Assembly: GCA_025399215.1 (NCBI GenBank)
Contig: MU621120.1
Location: 1-64,000 of the forward strand
DNA: 64,000 nucleotides
Reading direction: 5' to 3'
Source of the DNA: Globomyces pollinis-pini
Lineage: Eukaryota; Chytridiomycota; Chytridiomycetes; Rhizophydiales; Globomycetaceae
Shown: positions 1 to 11,529 of the stretch, one piece after another
Layout of the letters: the number at the start of each line of letters is the position of its first letter
How positions within the stretch are numbered: the stretch's first letter is position 1
Program-made: the position numbers and the translations under genes
Notes under the pieces: model-generated
What the model saw: only the letters and a program-made list of their open reading frames with translations
What the model was told of the DNA's origin: nothing
Database searches by the model: none

Positions 1-918
1 ATGTTTCTGTATGGGGATAACACTTGGACAACAAACCACGATTTACCCCTACTGCTCATGGACTCGACAATTGCCTTCTTTAATGCAATGTATGGTACAA
101 CAACAACTACTACTAGTACTACTTTGGCTGCAAGGTCAACTAAATCTACCACTAATTTTTGGACTACCAGGACAATGACCAGCAACACTAATACAAGTAC
201 AGTACGTGCAACCACCACCATAATTCCATCTACCACCACTCCCACCTTAATTAGTTCCTTAATAAGCACCAGATCAGCTCCTACCACCACTATTTCAACT
301 CCAAATAGTACAATTAGATTTAGTTCTACTATCATTCGAACGATAATATCAACTACGAATCAACCAAGAACCGCATCCACAGCAACTCCAATTCGGCAAA
401 ACACTACCACTATATCCTCTACAAGGTTAAGTACTTCCACAGTTACTTTCAGAACAACAAACATGCTTTCTACTACAACGTCAAGAATTAACACTTCAGG
501 TACATCTACCAGTTCTCTTTCAACATGGCCAAGAACTACCACTACCGCTGCAATTGTACCAAACCTCACAACATCTTCTTTAAGGACTACATCAAACTTT
601 CCTACGACCATTAAAAGGTAAATTACCTATAGCTTATATTATGTAGTGTACCAACATCAGCCAACAGCCTCAGAGCAACAATGACTACAACAACAAACAA
701 TTTCCTGAGTATGTTTACTATAATAACTAATTTTTTTTCAAGGCCTTCCTACTGATAGTGTATCTGGATCTTGCGGTTCTAAGTTTCGATGTCCATCATC
801 GCAATGCTGTAGTCAGGTATTACTCTTTAATATGTTGACAACTTAGTATGGATATTGTGGAACAACAACGGACTATTGTGGTAATGGTTGTTTACCAAAT
901 TTTGGGATCTGTTGGTAA
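1..918 (+). CDS. Secreted barrel-linker-CBM18 protein, copy A (5' end outside window)
   Basis: The 3' part of the first member of a local family whose full-length copies start at 1580, 5036 and 11530. Exons 1-617, 647-708, 743-816 and 847-918 (introns 29, 34 and 30 nt) read in one frame for 274 residues. The visible protein starts inside the last barrel segment (motif FLYGDNTW). It then runs about 150 residues of Thr/Ser-rich linker, probably O-glycosylated, and ends in a hevein-type CBM18 of about 40 residues. That module has the usual eight cysteines and the aromatic run QYGYCG...DYC that binds chitin oligomers. It is almost identical to copy C over the barrel end, but the linker has diverged. 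CBM18 is recognised confidently; the barrel's activity is not known. Confidence 0.85.
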
Positions 919-1579
919 TATAAATTACAGTATATCCAATGAATATCAGCCTTTATGACAATTTTTGAGAAAGATGGCACCATAATCATTTCCCTGAGGG
1001 ACGCAATGACCAAGTAGACCGATCATAACTACAAAATACGTGAACAAAAACTCTGATGCTGTGCGCAAATAGTTCAACAGATATGAAGATTAACAAAACT
1101 ATCTCCTTTTAAAAACGGTTTTAATTTGTGTCAGGTCTTAGTATTGTACCTATTTTTCTAATCTCAAATTTCTTACTTCAATGAACATCTTATCTGTTTT
1201 AATACTTTCTTCCGATTGATTAATGAAAGTTGTTAATCTAGAATCACCTGACTTTCAAGAAACTGTCAGACTTTTAAGTCTTCCATCCGCCCTGCTAGAA
1301 ATCTGAAAGAAAATATCACTTCTATTTATGTTGAAGTACATGTAAATTATTTTATACATATCTACCGAAAGAATCCTACTATACTAAGTTTTGATGAGTT
1401 TCTATCACTGAAATTGCAGTGGTAGTGACTACTTATTGGATTATAAACCATCTGTTCAATATATTTACATTAATTCGAAAGCTTATTAGTCCATTGCAGA
1501 TTATAGTTGTTTATCTTCGTCGCGTCAATTTTTAAAGAGTTCAAACAAATTTCTATTATAATATTCTGCTTTAATTGCA
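919..1579. other. Intergenic region between copies A and B
   Basis: About 660 bases between the stop of copy A and the start of copy B with no open frame or RNA gene that I can support. The last 60 bases carry the family's CGCGTCA promoter motif, listed separately. Confidence 0.6.
1521..1527 (+). promoter_or_regulatory. CGCGTCA motif upstream of copy B
   Basis: CGCGTCA ends 52 bases before the ATG of copy B. The same 7-mer occurs at nearly the same distance before copies C and D and, reversed, before the compact copy at 14497. Its complement, TGACGCG, contains the ACGCG core bound by fungal MBF-type factors; that link is inference. Confidence 0.4.
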
Positions 1580-3245
1580 ATGAAACCATCCAAACTCATT
1601 CAATTTATGTTAACAATACCAGCGGCGACGGGAAAGTTAATTGGAGTTCAATTTGATATTGAACCACATACACTGCCGAATTGGCCTCAAGATGCAAGTA
1701 AACCAGTCAGTTCTACTACAAATGCAACATTGGACTTATTATGTAAAGCAATCGTGAACTAAATATAGGTAATGAATTGATGGACCTGTACGATATATTT
1801 CGAGATAAAACAACTCAGAATGGTTTACAGTTCCAAGCTGCCATCGCCATTCAATATCAATCAGTCTTCTTCAACAGAAATGGGAGCTTTGTAAGATTCG
1901 CAGAGACCATCCAACAAGTCACAGATAAAGTCGCCTTGATGGCATACCGAAATGTTGCGAAAAGTATATTTGATCTGGCGATTGATGAAGTACTTTATGC
2001 TGCAACAATCAAAAAGAAGGTCGTGATCCCAATTGAAGTCTTGAACGTATTACCACCGTTTATCTCCTTCTATGGTTCAACGAATGACTACCTTCAAACC
2101 CAAGTGTATGCAGAACAAAATCTAACGTTAGTTCGTCTCTTCACCAAATGATGATTGGATATGAAGGATATGATGGGACATCAATGCATCATTATACCCC
2201 CTTTCGCGAGAGAAATGCTAATGGGATGACTATGGCATATGGAAAAGAAAGAGGATTATATGTATGGGACCCACAGCAGTGGTTAAATCAAACTGAATTT
2301 AATCAATTGGTGGAGTTATGCTTCATGGGGGACATAAATACAGTGTACCTTCATGTTGGGCGGTATGTTACTTTTGAGAACGGGCAATGGAATCGACTTA
2401 GAACCGTTATTTCATTGTTTGAACAAATTGGTGTTGACACTATGTTCTTGTATGGAGACAACACTTGGACAACGAACCACGATTTGCCTCTACTGTTAAT
2501 GGATTCGACAATTGCCTTTTTTAAGGCTATGTACGGTACAGCAACAACTACTAGCACTGCCACAAAGCTAACTACAACTACCACTACTTTTATAACAAGC
2601 AGGCCACTGACCAGTACCACTACTACCACTACTGTACGACCAATTACCACTACTGCCACAATACGACCAAGTACCACAGTTACGGTGCCAGTAACTACTG
2701 CTAATAATATGACCCGACTGAGTACTACTGCTAACCCTACGACACGAGCAAGTACCACAACTACTTCTACTATTTTCAGAACGACTACTATATTTTCCAC
2801 TGCAGTTTCAAATACACAGCTGGGTGCTACTTCTATTTCAAACACTACTACCACTTCCGCTACAAGACCAAATACAGTAACTACTACTAGGTTAACAATC
2901 GCCTCTTCGACATTTAGAACCACAACCATCATCCCCAACCCGACCGTTAGGTATATACCTTTGTAATTTATATTATTTAGTGCCACAACATCAATCATCA
3001 GTTCTAGAGTATCAGCAACCACCACCACCAATAGTTTCCTGAGTAATCTACTGGACGTCTAACAAACAGGTCTTCCTACTGATGGCGTATCTGGATCTTG
3101 TGGTTCCAAATTTCGTTGCCCACCATCCCAATGCTGTAGTCAGGTATTATTCTTTGAGATTTTGATAGATTAGTATGGATATTGTGGAACTACAAGTGAC
3201 TATTGTGGAACTGGTTGCTTACCAAATTACGGAATCTGCTTATAA
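1580..3245 (+). CDS. Secreted barrel-linker-CBM18 protein, copy B
   Basis: Six exons: 1580-1742, 1769-2105, 2132-2950, 2981-3042, 3070-3143, 3174-3245 (508 aa). All five introns are 26-30 nt. The first two, 26 nt each, are supported by alignment to the compact paralogue at 13553-14497. A short hydrophobic N-terminus is a weak signal peptide. Residues about 20-165 hold strand-like segments with GVQFDIEP, VALMAYRN and VVIPIEVL. Residues about 165-310 hold YVWDP, INTVYLHVG and FLYGDNTW. A Thr-rich linker follows, then an eight-cysteine CBM18. The protein ends Cys-Leu where copies A, C and D end Cys-Trp. The DIE and MAYR motifs resemble GH18-like or other glycosidase barrels, but the order of halves looks permuted. 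No enzyme class can be assigned. Confidence 0.85.
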
Positions 3246-3508
3246 TTTCAAACCTATTGCTATAATCGTCATATTTTTTTACTTAAAAGATGAGTGTTTT
3301 GTCTGATATTGTACCGAGTTCTTTCGCGCTTTGATAAGATCCAAATAATGGTAGCAGTTTTATAATTATCCTCTTATTTTTCGATGCTACTTTAAGGGAA
3401 ATGGGTAAAGAATTGTTGAGCATCCGAAAATCTCATGCGAGGTACTCGGATAAGGTTTTCAATTTGATTCAAAATGTTGTGGATTTTTCATTAGTTCACA
3501 GGTTTTGA

Positions 3509-4769
3509 ATGAGTATTAATACTATTAATGACCCAATCGTTCTGTCTGAGATTGTGGAAAACGATCCTTCAACTGGAAATATCAAACGGAAATCAGAATT
3601 GTCTTTGTTTGATCGATACCTGACTTTATGGATATTATTAACAATGGTGCTTGGCACTTTGTTGGGAGTCTTCATTCCAGGACTGAGGAATGCCTTGGAT
3701 GTTTCAAAACTTGCCAATGTATCTCTGCCAGTGTTCATCGGTCTACTGTTGATGCTCTATCCAGTGTTTTGTAAAGTTAAATACGAGCATTTGGGCACGA
3801 TGTTGTCTCATAAGACTGCTATCCCGTATCTGTCTTTTTCAGCTCTCATGAATGTTATTGTATGTCCACTGTTTATGGTTGCATTGGCATGGGCAACTCT
3901 TTTTGACCTTCCAAATTTTAGGGAAGGTGTTATTTTGATTGGAATCGCAAGGTATGTAACAAATTAATTTTTTACTGTATAGATGTATTGCAATGGTATT
4001 GATTTGGAATGATTTGGCTGGAGGGGATGCAGAATGGGCAGCGATATTGGTAAGCATAAAAAAGTTTAATGCATAGGTTGCATGTAACAGTATCTTGCAA
4101 TTGATCCTATTTTCTCCAATGATGTACCTTTTTGTGGGGCTACTTGGTGGTGGAACACATTACATTGTAAACATCGGTTTAAGTAAGTAATTTTCGATGA
4201 TTTATTATTAAAGTTGCGAAATCTGTTGTTCTATTTTTGGGAATCCCCTTTTTTGCAGGAATTTTGACTCGCGTTGTTGTAGTGAACGTTATTGGAAAAC
4301 CATTAAGGTGGTATCATGAAAAATTTATTCCCTATATTTCTCCACTAGCACCTATCGGTTTAACATTCACTATTTTAGTTATGTTCGGTTTACAGGTAGA
4401 TCACTATATGTTAACTGATAGGGAAAACTAATTGTTTCACAATTTGGATTCTGTCTACGAGTTACTATTCCACTTCTTATCTATTTTCCAGCTACTTTTT
4501 TATTCACAATGCTTCTGTGTCGTCTCATTGGGATTACCTATGAAGTAGCGTTAGCAATAAGCTTCACCAGTGCATCCAATAACTTTGAATTGGCTATGGC
4601 AGTGTCAATACCCACATTTGGTATCGATTCACAACAATCATTAGCAACCTCTATTGGCCCTTTAATTGAAGTTCCCGTTATGTTGGCTATAGTGAATGTA
4701 TGTCCACTGGTGAAGAAATATTACCTGATTAAAACATCACCAGAAGAAATCCCACTTAGTGAAGCATGA
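3509..4769 (+). CDS. ACR3: ACR3-type arsenite efflux transporter
   Basis: Five exons: 3509-3951, 3983-4049, 4077-4182, 4214-4395, 4422-4769 (381 aa); introns 26-31 nt. It is an integral plasma-membrane (or vacuolar) carrier of the bile acid:Na+ symporter superfamily that exports arsenite/antimonite. Family hallmarks are present: ARCIAMVLIWNDLAGGD, with the essential cysteine, crossing the first splice junction; GIPFFAGILTR; and SASNNFELAMAVS followed by GPLIEVPVM near the C-terminus. About ten hydrophobic segments are visible and the length is typical. It lies between copies B and C of the CBM18 family with no obvious functional link. Confidence 0.93.
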
Positions 4770-4974
4770 TGCCCTTGATATATTTTATTGTTATATAGCT
4801 CTAACGCCTTGTAAATACAACTTTTCTCATAGCAGCCTTATTTCATTTATTATTATAAGTTAATCTTGATGGCACTAATTCAAGATAGTAATATGTTTAT
4901 TTGTTAACATTTAAATTAATTCTTGTTAAATTCATTAATTTACACGCTGATGCATGCATGGTCTGTTTGTTTAG

Positions 4975-4987
4975 ATCGCGTCACGTT
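4975..4987 (+). promoter_or_regulatory. Conserved promoter box upstream of copy C
   Basis: ATCGCGTCACGTT is identical to the box at 11469-11481 upstream of copy D, and both lie about 50 bases before the ATG. The stretch from the box to the ATG is conserved between the two genes, including a pyrimidine-rich segment ending TAACTTAATCCAA just before ATG. Confidence 0.5.
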
Positions 4988-5035
4988 AAACAAGTGTTAA
5001 TGACTTTTCCATTTATATCTTTTAACTTAATCCAA

Positions 5036-7336
5036 ATGCAATTACCCAGATTTGCTATATTAATGCTAGCAATATCAGCGGTATCATGCAAGCTACTAGG
5101 AGTTCAATTTGATATTGAACCACATACACTGCCGAATTGGCCTCAAGATGCAAGTAAACCAGTCAGTTCTACTACAAATGCAACATTGGACTTATTATGT
5201 AAAGCAATCGTGAACTAAATATAGGTAATGAATTAATGGACCTGTACGATATATTTCGAGATAAAACAGCTCAGAATGGTTTACAGTTTCAAGCTGCCAT
5301 CGCCATTCAATATCAATCAGTCTTCTTCAACAGAAATGGAAGCTTTGTAAGATTCGCAGAGACCATCCAACAAGTCACAGATAAAGTCGCATTGATGGCA
5401 TACCGAAATGTTGCGAAAAGTATATTTGATCTGGCGATTGATGAAGTACTCTATGCTGCGACAATCAAAAAGAAGGTCGTGATCCCAATTGAAGTCTTGA
5501 ATGTATTACCTCCGTTCATCTCTTTCTATGGTTCAACCAATGATTATATGCAAAGTCAAGTGTATGCAGAACAAAATCTAATGTTAGTTCGTCTCTTCAC
5601 CAAATGATGATTGGATATGACGGATATGATGGGACATCAATTCATCATTTCACTCCATATCGCGAGAGAAACCCCGAAGGGATGACTATGGCGTTTGGCC
5701 AAGAAAGAGGAATGTACGTATGGGACCCAGAACAATGGCGAAACCAAACGGAATTCAACGAATTGCTAGAGCTATGCTTCATGGGGGACATAAATACAGT
5801 CTACCTTCATGTTGGGCGATATATCACATTTAATAATGGACAATGGAATCGACTTAGAACCGTCATTTCATTACTTGAACAGATTGGTGTTGACACTATG
5901 TTTCTGTATGGGGATAACACTTGGACAACAAACCACGATTTACCCCTACTGCTCATGGACTCGACAATTGCCTTCTATGACGCACTGTATGGTACGACAA
6001 CAACTACTAGCACTACTTCGACTGCAAAATTAACCGTCGTATCTAGCACACTTGCCTCCACGTTGAACAGTATTACCACTACAAAACTTCCTACTACTAT
6101 CACGTCAATCGCCAGCACACCTACAACAATAATCATTTCCACTACGACTGCTAATTTACCAGGTACTGTCATTTCCTCTAGCACGACACGAGCAAGCACC
6201 ACTAGTTTGAACGCTACTACGTCAATAGTTACTTTTGCGTCTCCTAGTACCACACGCGCAAGTACCGCTACTATGAATACTCTTACTTCACTAGCCACAA
6301 GTTTGCTTCCTAAAACCACACTCACAAGTATAATTACCCCTCCACGAAGCACCACTGTGCCTTCTAGTACCACAAGTCGAAGTGTCACTACTGTGAATAC
6401 TACTTCTTCAGTAAGTATCATTGTGACATCTAGTACCACACGCGCAGCCACCACTACTATGAATACTATCACTTCACTGAGAACCAGTTTTCCTTCTAGT
6501 ACCACACTTGCAAGTGCTATTACTACTCCGCCAAACACTACTATGCCTTCTAGTACCACAAGTCGAAGTGTCACTACTGCGAATGCTACTTCATTAAGCG
6601 TCACTGTGGTTTCCAGCACCACACGCGCAGGCACCACTACTTTTAACACTACTATCACCACAGTCAAAGCCGCTACCAGTACTACTGCTTCGAATAACAC
6701 CACCATACGACCAAGCACTACCACAACTATTGCTGCTATATCGCTAAGCACAAAAACAAGTACGACTACTTCAGTAACCATCAATTCTACTACTGTTGCA
6801 ACACCATTAGTTACTACTGTTGCACAACTGAAGACTACCACCTTAATCGCTAGCAGTACCATCACTGTCAGACCCATCCCCACCAGTACACCGATCAGCA
6901 CCACTGCAGTAACGAAAACTTCAACTTCTATTGCTACTTTCAATCCAATTGCAACTACAGCTGTTTCATCTTCCAATTCTTTGAGTACCACTAGTGGCCC
7001 TAACGTCGCAACAACATCAGCATTTAGAACTTCAACCATTATTGTCACCACCAGCGTTAGGTATAAATTTCTTTATAACATGTAGCGTGTCAAGCTCGAA
7101 AGCGTCAACAACAACCACAAATAGTTTCCTGAGTACGTCTAAAACAGAGCTAACAATCAGGTCTTCCTACTGACGGTATATCTGGATCTTGTGGTTCAAA
7201 GTTTCGTTGTTCGTCGACCGAATGTTGTAGTCAGGTATTATTCTTTGGAATTTTGACAGATTAGTATGGTTATTGTGGAACGACCATTGACTATTGTGGC
7301 AAAGGTTGCTTACCAAATTATGGGATCTGTTGGTAA
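5036..7336 (+). CDS. Secreted barrel-linker-CBM18 protein, copy C (longest linker)
   Basis: Six exons: 5036-5198, 5225-5561, 5588-7060, 7086-7132, 7161-7234, 7265-7336 (721 aa); introns 25-30 nt. ATG 5036 is chosen because it gives a clear signal peptide (MQLPRFAILMLAISAVSC). The open frame extends further upstream, but that part would precede the signal. Domain order matches copy B: barrel part with QFDIEP, MAYRN and IPIEVL, second part with YVWDPEQW and FLYGDNTW, a linker of about 360 Thr/Ser-rich residues, and CBM18. The barrel exons are nearly identical to copies A, B and D, and the last two exons plus 3' UTR are nearly identical to copy D. The linker is unique. A secreted chitin-binding, heavily O-glycosylated product is likely; catalysis is unproven. 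Confidence 0.86.
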
Positions 7337-7949
7337 TATCAAATAAAGTGTTTTAGGTTTTATTTAGTAAACAATGGTGTTTTTAATAATTGACAGTTTT
7401 TAATGGTCAGTAGTATAGTTTTTTTTACTCGAACGAACTTCAAACTCGGACTAAGAATTGAGTTCGTTCAAAAAGTTAACTCTATGTCGATTACAGTATT
7501 AGTGGCGATTAGTATGGTATCAAGTTAATATGTGCTGTCAGTTTTGTTTTAATCCGATCTATTTTGGATTCAGTTTAATCTATTCAAGACTTCCTGGTCA
7601 CAAAACCCAACTGACTCGGTATCATCTAAAGTTTACAGACTATAAAAGTTTCTAATTAGACATATCAAGAAAGAGATGCTTTTTATAGCAACAAACTTTC
7701 AATACTTTGACGGCTGAGATTATCGATACACGTTAAAATGATATTATCCAAGTGCTTTTAACTGCTTTATTTTTAGACACGGTGCATCTAGGAAGAAGCA
7801 GTTTAATTAGTCAAATTATTATGCGATTGAACAATCAAATTCATGATCTGGAGTAAATGAAAATATTCGATCCGTTTTGTTATCAAGTCCCATTCATACA
7901 TTTCGCGGTTTCAAAACTTTTCAATTTAAATTTTCAAGATTTTTAAACT
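7337..7949. other. Intergenic region, copy C to ENA-type ATPase
   Basis: The first about 110 bases are the copy C 3' UTR, nearly identical to that after copy D (13393-13455). The remainder is AT-rich with no supported gene; it should hold the ATPase promoter. Confidence 0.6.
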
Positions 7950-10859
7950 ATGGAGATAACAGTAGAGGTTGCACCGTTGAATAACTCATTCGACGATGTA
8001 AAGACCCATTTTTGGACTATTCAAGAAACTTTGGACCATTTTAACGTCAAAGCTAACTCAGGACTTTCCGCTGACCAAGTAACTGCAAACAAACTACGTT
8101 TCGGAGAAAATAAACTAGAAGGTGATAGTGGACCTTCCATCTGGAAAGTCTTATTTGATAACATCTTTAACTATATGAACGCTGTTTTAATTGGAGCTTT
8201 GATTGTTTCTTTGGTTGTTCTAGATTGGATTAAAGTTGGGGTCTTATTATTGGTTATCATAACCAACTCTGGTATTGGATTTATGCAAGAGTATAAGTCT
8301 GAAAAGACTATGGATGCGTTACGTCAAATGTCTTCCCCCACTGCCAAAGTCCTACGAGATGGCATGTTACAAGAAATCCCATCATCCCAAGTAGTACCTG
8401 GTGATATACTAAGTCTTGAAACTGGCGCGATATGTCCTGCTGATTTACGGTTGATTGATGCTGTAAACTTGGAAACTGATGAAGCTTTCTTAACTGGAGA
8501 GTCACTTCCGATTCCCAAAAATACTAGAGCACTTACTCGTGGTGAAGAAGAGCCATCTGTAGGAGACCGTGTGAATTTAGCATACATGAACTCCAAAATT
8601 GTCAAAGGTCGTGGTACCGGAGTGGTCATTAGTATTGCTTTTAAAACAGAGGTTGGAAAAATTGCAACCTTGGTGTCTGAAGGTGAAAAGAAGCAGAAAA
8701 AAACTCCATTGATGATTACACTTGATCGTTTAATGATTTTTTGTGTCTTGGCTGCCGTTGTTTTGGGTATTTTCGTTTTTGCTATCGAAAAGTTTCAATG
8801 GTCGACTGACACTTTCTTGTATGCTATTTCTGTAGGCATCGCTCTTTTGCCCGAAGGACTGCCTGCCGTTATAACTGTTGTCCTCGCTCTTGGATTAAGT
8901 CGTATGAGTAAACAAAAAGCGTTGGTTCGTAAGTTGCCTGCGATGGAAGCTGTTGGTCAAGTTACTAATATTTGCTCTGACAAAACTGGGACACTAACTG
9001 AAGGTAAAATGGTGGCCAAATTTGCTTGTTTCGGGGGTATGATGTACAAAATTTCTGGTGAGCCTATTGCACCTGTAGGCAAAGTGTTTCAACTTAACGG
9101 AGAAGAAGAAATTGAAATCAGTAATGATATGGTGGATTCACGCGATGAATTAAAATCGGGGCTTTTGGTTGCTTCACTATGTACCACATCAAACTTGTTC
9201 ATTGACAAGAAAACGAACGAATGGAAGGCTACTGGGGCTCCAACAGAAATTGCACTCCAAGTGTTGGCTGCGAAAATGAGTTTCTTGAAAGCTGATCTAT
9301 TGGGAAAAGATTACGAATTCATCCATGAGTATCCTTTTGATTCATCCGTGAAACGAATGACCACTGTTTACAAGCATGGGGAGGAGTTTATTTACTTTTC
9401 AAAAGGTGCTTTGGATATGATTATATCTCAATGCCATACTTATTCTGAAAATGGGCAGAATCATCCTATGACTCCAGAAAAAACAAAATCTATCATCGAA
9501 ATTATGGAAGAATTTGCTGGAAAAGGAATGAGAGTATTGGCTATGGCTACAAAACACACAAAAATTCCTCATGTTGAAGATATGGTACGTCAAGATGTTG
9601 AAAAGGATATGAACTTTGTGGGACTCGTTGCTATTTACGATCCACCTCGAGCAGAATCACTTCCTTCTGTTCAAGAATGTCGTACAGCTGGAATTGTTGT
9701 TCACATGGCTACAGGGGATCACCCAAAAACAGCTGAAGCAATTGCACGAGAAGTTGGTATTCTTTTACCTACCGACCCATCAGGATTGGTTATGATCGCA
9801 TCTCATTTTGATCAAATGACTGATAATGAAATTGACCAGTTGGAGAAACTACCACGTGTTCTTGCTCGATGTGCTCCAGAATCTAAGGTCCGTCTTATTG
9901 GAGCTTTACACCGACGGGGAAAGTATGTAGCAATGACTGGTGATGGGGTGAATGACGCGCCTGCAGTCAAACAAGCAGATATTGGTATTGCTATGGGGCT
10001 TACAGGATCTGAAGTAACAAAGCAAGCTTCTGCGATAACTTTAACTGATGATAATTTCCGATCAATTCTTTCCGCTGTTCGTGAAGGTCGGTGTATCTTT
10101 ACAAATATCACTCAAATTGCATTGCATTTACTTTCAGGAAATGTATCTGAAGTTATTGTGCTTATATTTGGTCTTGCTATTCGTGATAGCGAAGGTCATA
10201 CTGTTTTCCCAATGTCGGCTATCCAAATATTATGGTTGAATATGATCACGTCGTCACCTGTTGCCCTTGCACTCGGAGTAGAAGCTCCTGCTTCTGATAT
10301 CATGCAACATCCTCCTCGTAAAGCTGGATCGTCGATTATTAATGCTCAAACATTAACTGATCTGTTCTTTTACGGATTCTGGCTTGGAAGTTTCTCATTG
10401 GGTACATTTATTGCCTCGCTCCATTATGATGTTGGAATACATAATATTCCTCCTCGCTGTGGTAAAGAATTTACTGAAGGTGTATGCGAACCAGTCTATG
10501 CTGCTAGGGCTCTTTCATTCTACTCTCTATCGTTACTGATACTTGTCCATGGATTCAACTGCCGTCATCTACGTCTTTCTTCTTTTCGTAAGGATCAAGT
10601 CCAGAATTACTACTTATGGGGTGCTGTAGCTTTTGGAATTGCAATGACAGTCCCAACTGCATTTATTCCACAAGTGAATGTCTACGTGTTTGAACAATCA
10701 AGCTTTACTCCTGGATGGTGGATTATTCTTTTGGCTCAAGTGGTGGTGTTTTTGATTATATCAGAGATTTATAAATTCTTCAAACGCAAATTTTATGGAA
10801 TTCCTCAAGCTCCTAATCATGAACAAGTACCATTAGTTGTGACTGTTGAAAACCCGTGA
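7950..10859 (+). CDS. ENA1: ENA-type (P-IID) sodium-pumping P-type ATPase
   Basis: A single 969-aa open frame with no introns, exceptional for this window. ENA pumps extrude Na+ (or K+) across the plasma membrane in fungi. Visible in order: the N-terminal cation-ATPase domain; the subfamily signature GFMQEYKSEKTMDALRQMSS; actuator motif TGES; TM4 with LLPEGLPAV; phosphorylation motif CSDKTGTLTEGK; nucleotide-binding region; hinge TGDGVNDAPAVKQADIG; and six C-terminal transmembrane segments. It is somewhat shorter than yeast ENA1 (about 1090 aa). The IID assignment rests on the QEYKSEKTMD signature. The lack of introns could mean recent acquisition or retroposition; codon usage looks like that of its neighbours by eye. 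Confidence 0.92.
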   Translation: MEITVEVAPLNNSFDDVKTHFWTIQETLDHFNVKANSGLSADQVTANKLRFGENKLEGDSGPSIWKVLFDNIFNYMNAVLIGALIVSLVVLDWIKVGVLLLVIITNSGIGFMQEYKSEKTMDALRQMSSPTAKVLRDGMLQEIPSSQVVPGDILSLETGAICPADLRLIDAVNLETDEAFLTGESLPIPKNTRALTRGEEEPSVGDRVNLAYMNSKIVKGRGTGVVISIAFKTEVGKIATLVSEGEKKQKKTPLMITLDRLMIFCVLAAVVLGIFVFAIEKFQWSTDTFLYAISVGIALLPEGLPAVITVVLALGLSRMSKQKALVRKLPAMEAVGQVTNICSDKTGTLTEGKMVAKFACFGGMMYKISGEPIAPVGKVFQLNGEEEIEISNDMVDSRDELKSGLLVASLCTTSNLFIDKKTNEWKATGAPTEIALQVLAAKMSFLKADLLGKDYEFIHEYPFDSSVKRMTTVYKHGEEFIYFSKGALDMIISQCHTYSENGQNHPMTPEKTKSIIEIMEEFAGKGMRVLAMATKHTKIPHVEDMVRQDVEKDMNFVGLVAIYDPPRAESLPSVQECRTAGIVVHMATGDHPKTAEAIAREVGILLPTDPSGLVMIASHFDQMTDNEIDQLEKLPRVLARCAPESKVRLIGALHRRGKYVAMTGDGVNDAPAVKQADIGIAMGLTGSEVTKQASAITLTDDNFRSILSAVREGRCIFTNITQIALHLLSGNVSEVIVLIFGLAIRDSEGHTVFPMSAIQILWLNMITSSPVALALGVEAPASDIMQHPPRKAGSSIINAQTLTDLFFYGFWLGSFSLGTFIASLHYDVGIHNIPPRCGKEFTEGVCEPVYAARALSFYSLSLLILVHGFNCRHLRLSSFRKDQVQNYYLWGAVAFGIAMTVPTAFIPQVNVYVFEQSSFTPGWWIILLAQVVVFLIISEIYKFFKRKFYGIPQAPNHEQVPLVVTVENP

Positions 10860-11529
10860 AATAAATTGAAAGTATTGCTTCGATATGATTGTTAGATTGA
10901 TTGAGATTAATGAAGTTTGATGGAATTATCAATCTACTACAACTAAGATGATTCCATGTAGTTGATTCAGTTATACTTATAATAAAAGGATTTGGGGGCA
11001 TTTCGTCGGAAGCTCAAAAGAGATTGACTCAAGATCGAGAGATGCACCATCATTAGTTTTCACAATGACTTCCTTATCGGATTGATCCAGGTCAAAATCT
11101 GGTTCGTAAAGTCTTGAATTTTTCACCGATTTTGGTATTAATTATTAATGATTCAATTGTATAGTTGTTCAACATAAATTTTCGCCTTCACTGGTAAACA
11201 AATGGGCTTTGTAGTAACCTTTTGGATACGTATATTATATTTAAGGGTTTAGCCACAAACTTGCATATGAGCATTGTCGATTTATATTGGAACATTATTG
11301 AACTTCTGGTTCTATACCGTTTATGACCATGGTGGAATTCGCATCAACAAGCTTCACTACGTGACGGATTCAATTGAATACAAGGTGTTAAAAGATAAAT
11401 TTCTGTATATTTGAAATACTATCATTTGATTCATTCATTTACACGTAGATGCATGGTATGTTGTTTGGATCGCGTCACGTTCAACAAAATTTAAAGACTT
11501 TTCCACTTCTATCTTTTAACTTAATCCAA
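10860..11529. other. Intergenic region, ATPase to copy D
   Basis: About 670 bases without a supported gene. The last 80 bases align with the region just upstream of copy C. Confidence 0.6.
11469..11481 (+). promoter_or_regulatory. Conserved promoter box upstream of copy D
   Basis: ATCGCGTCACGTT, identical to the box before copy C and at the same spacing from the ATG. Confidence 0.5.
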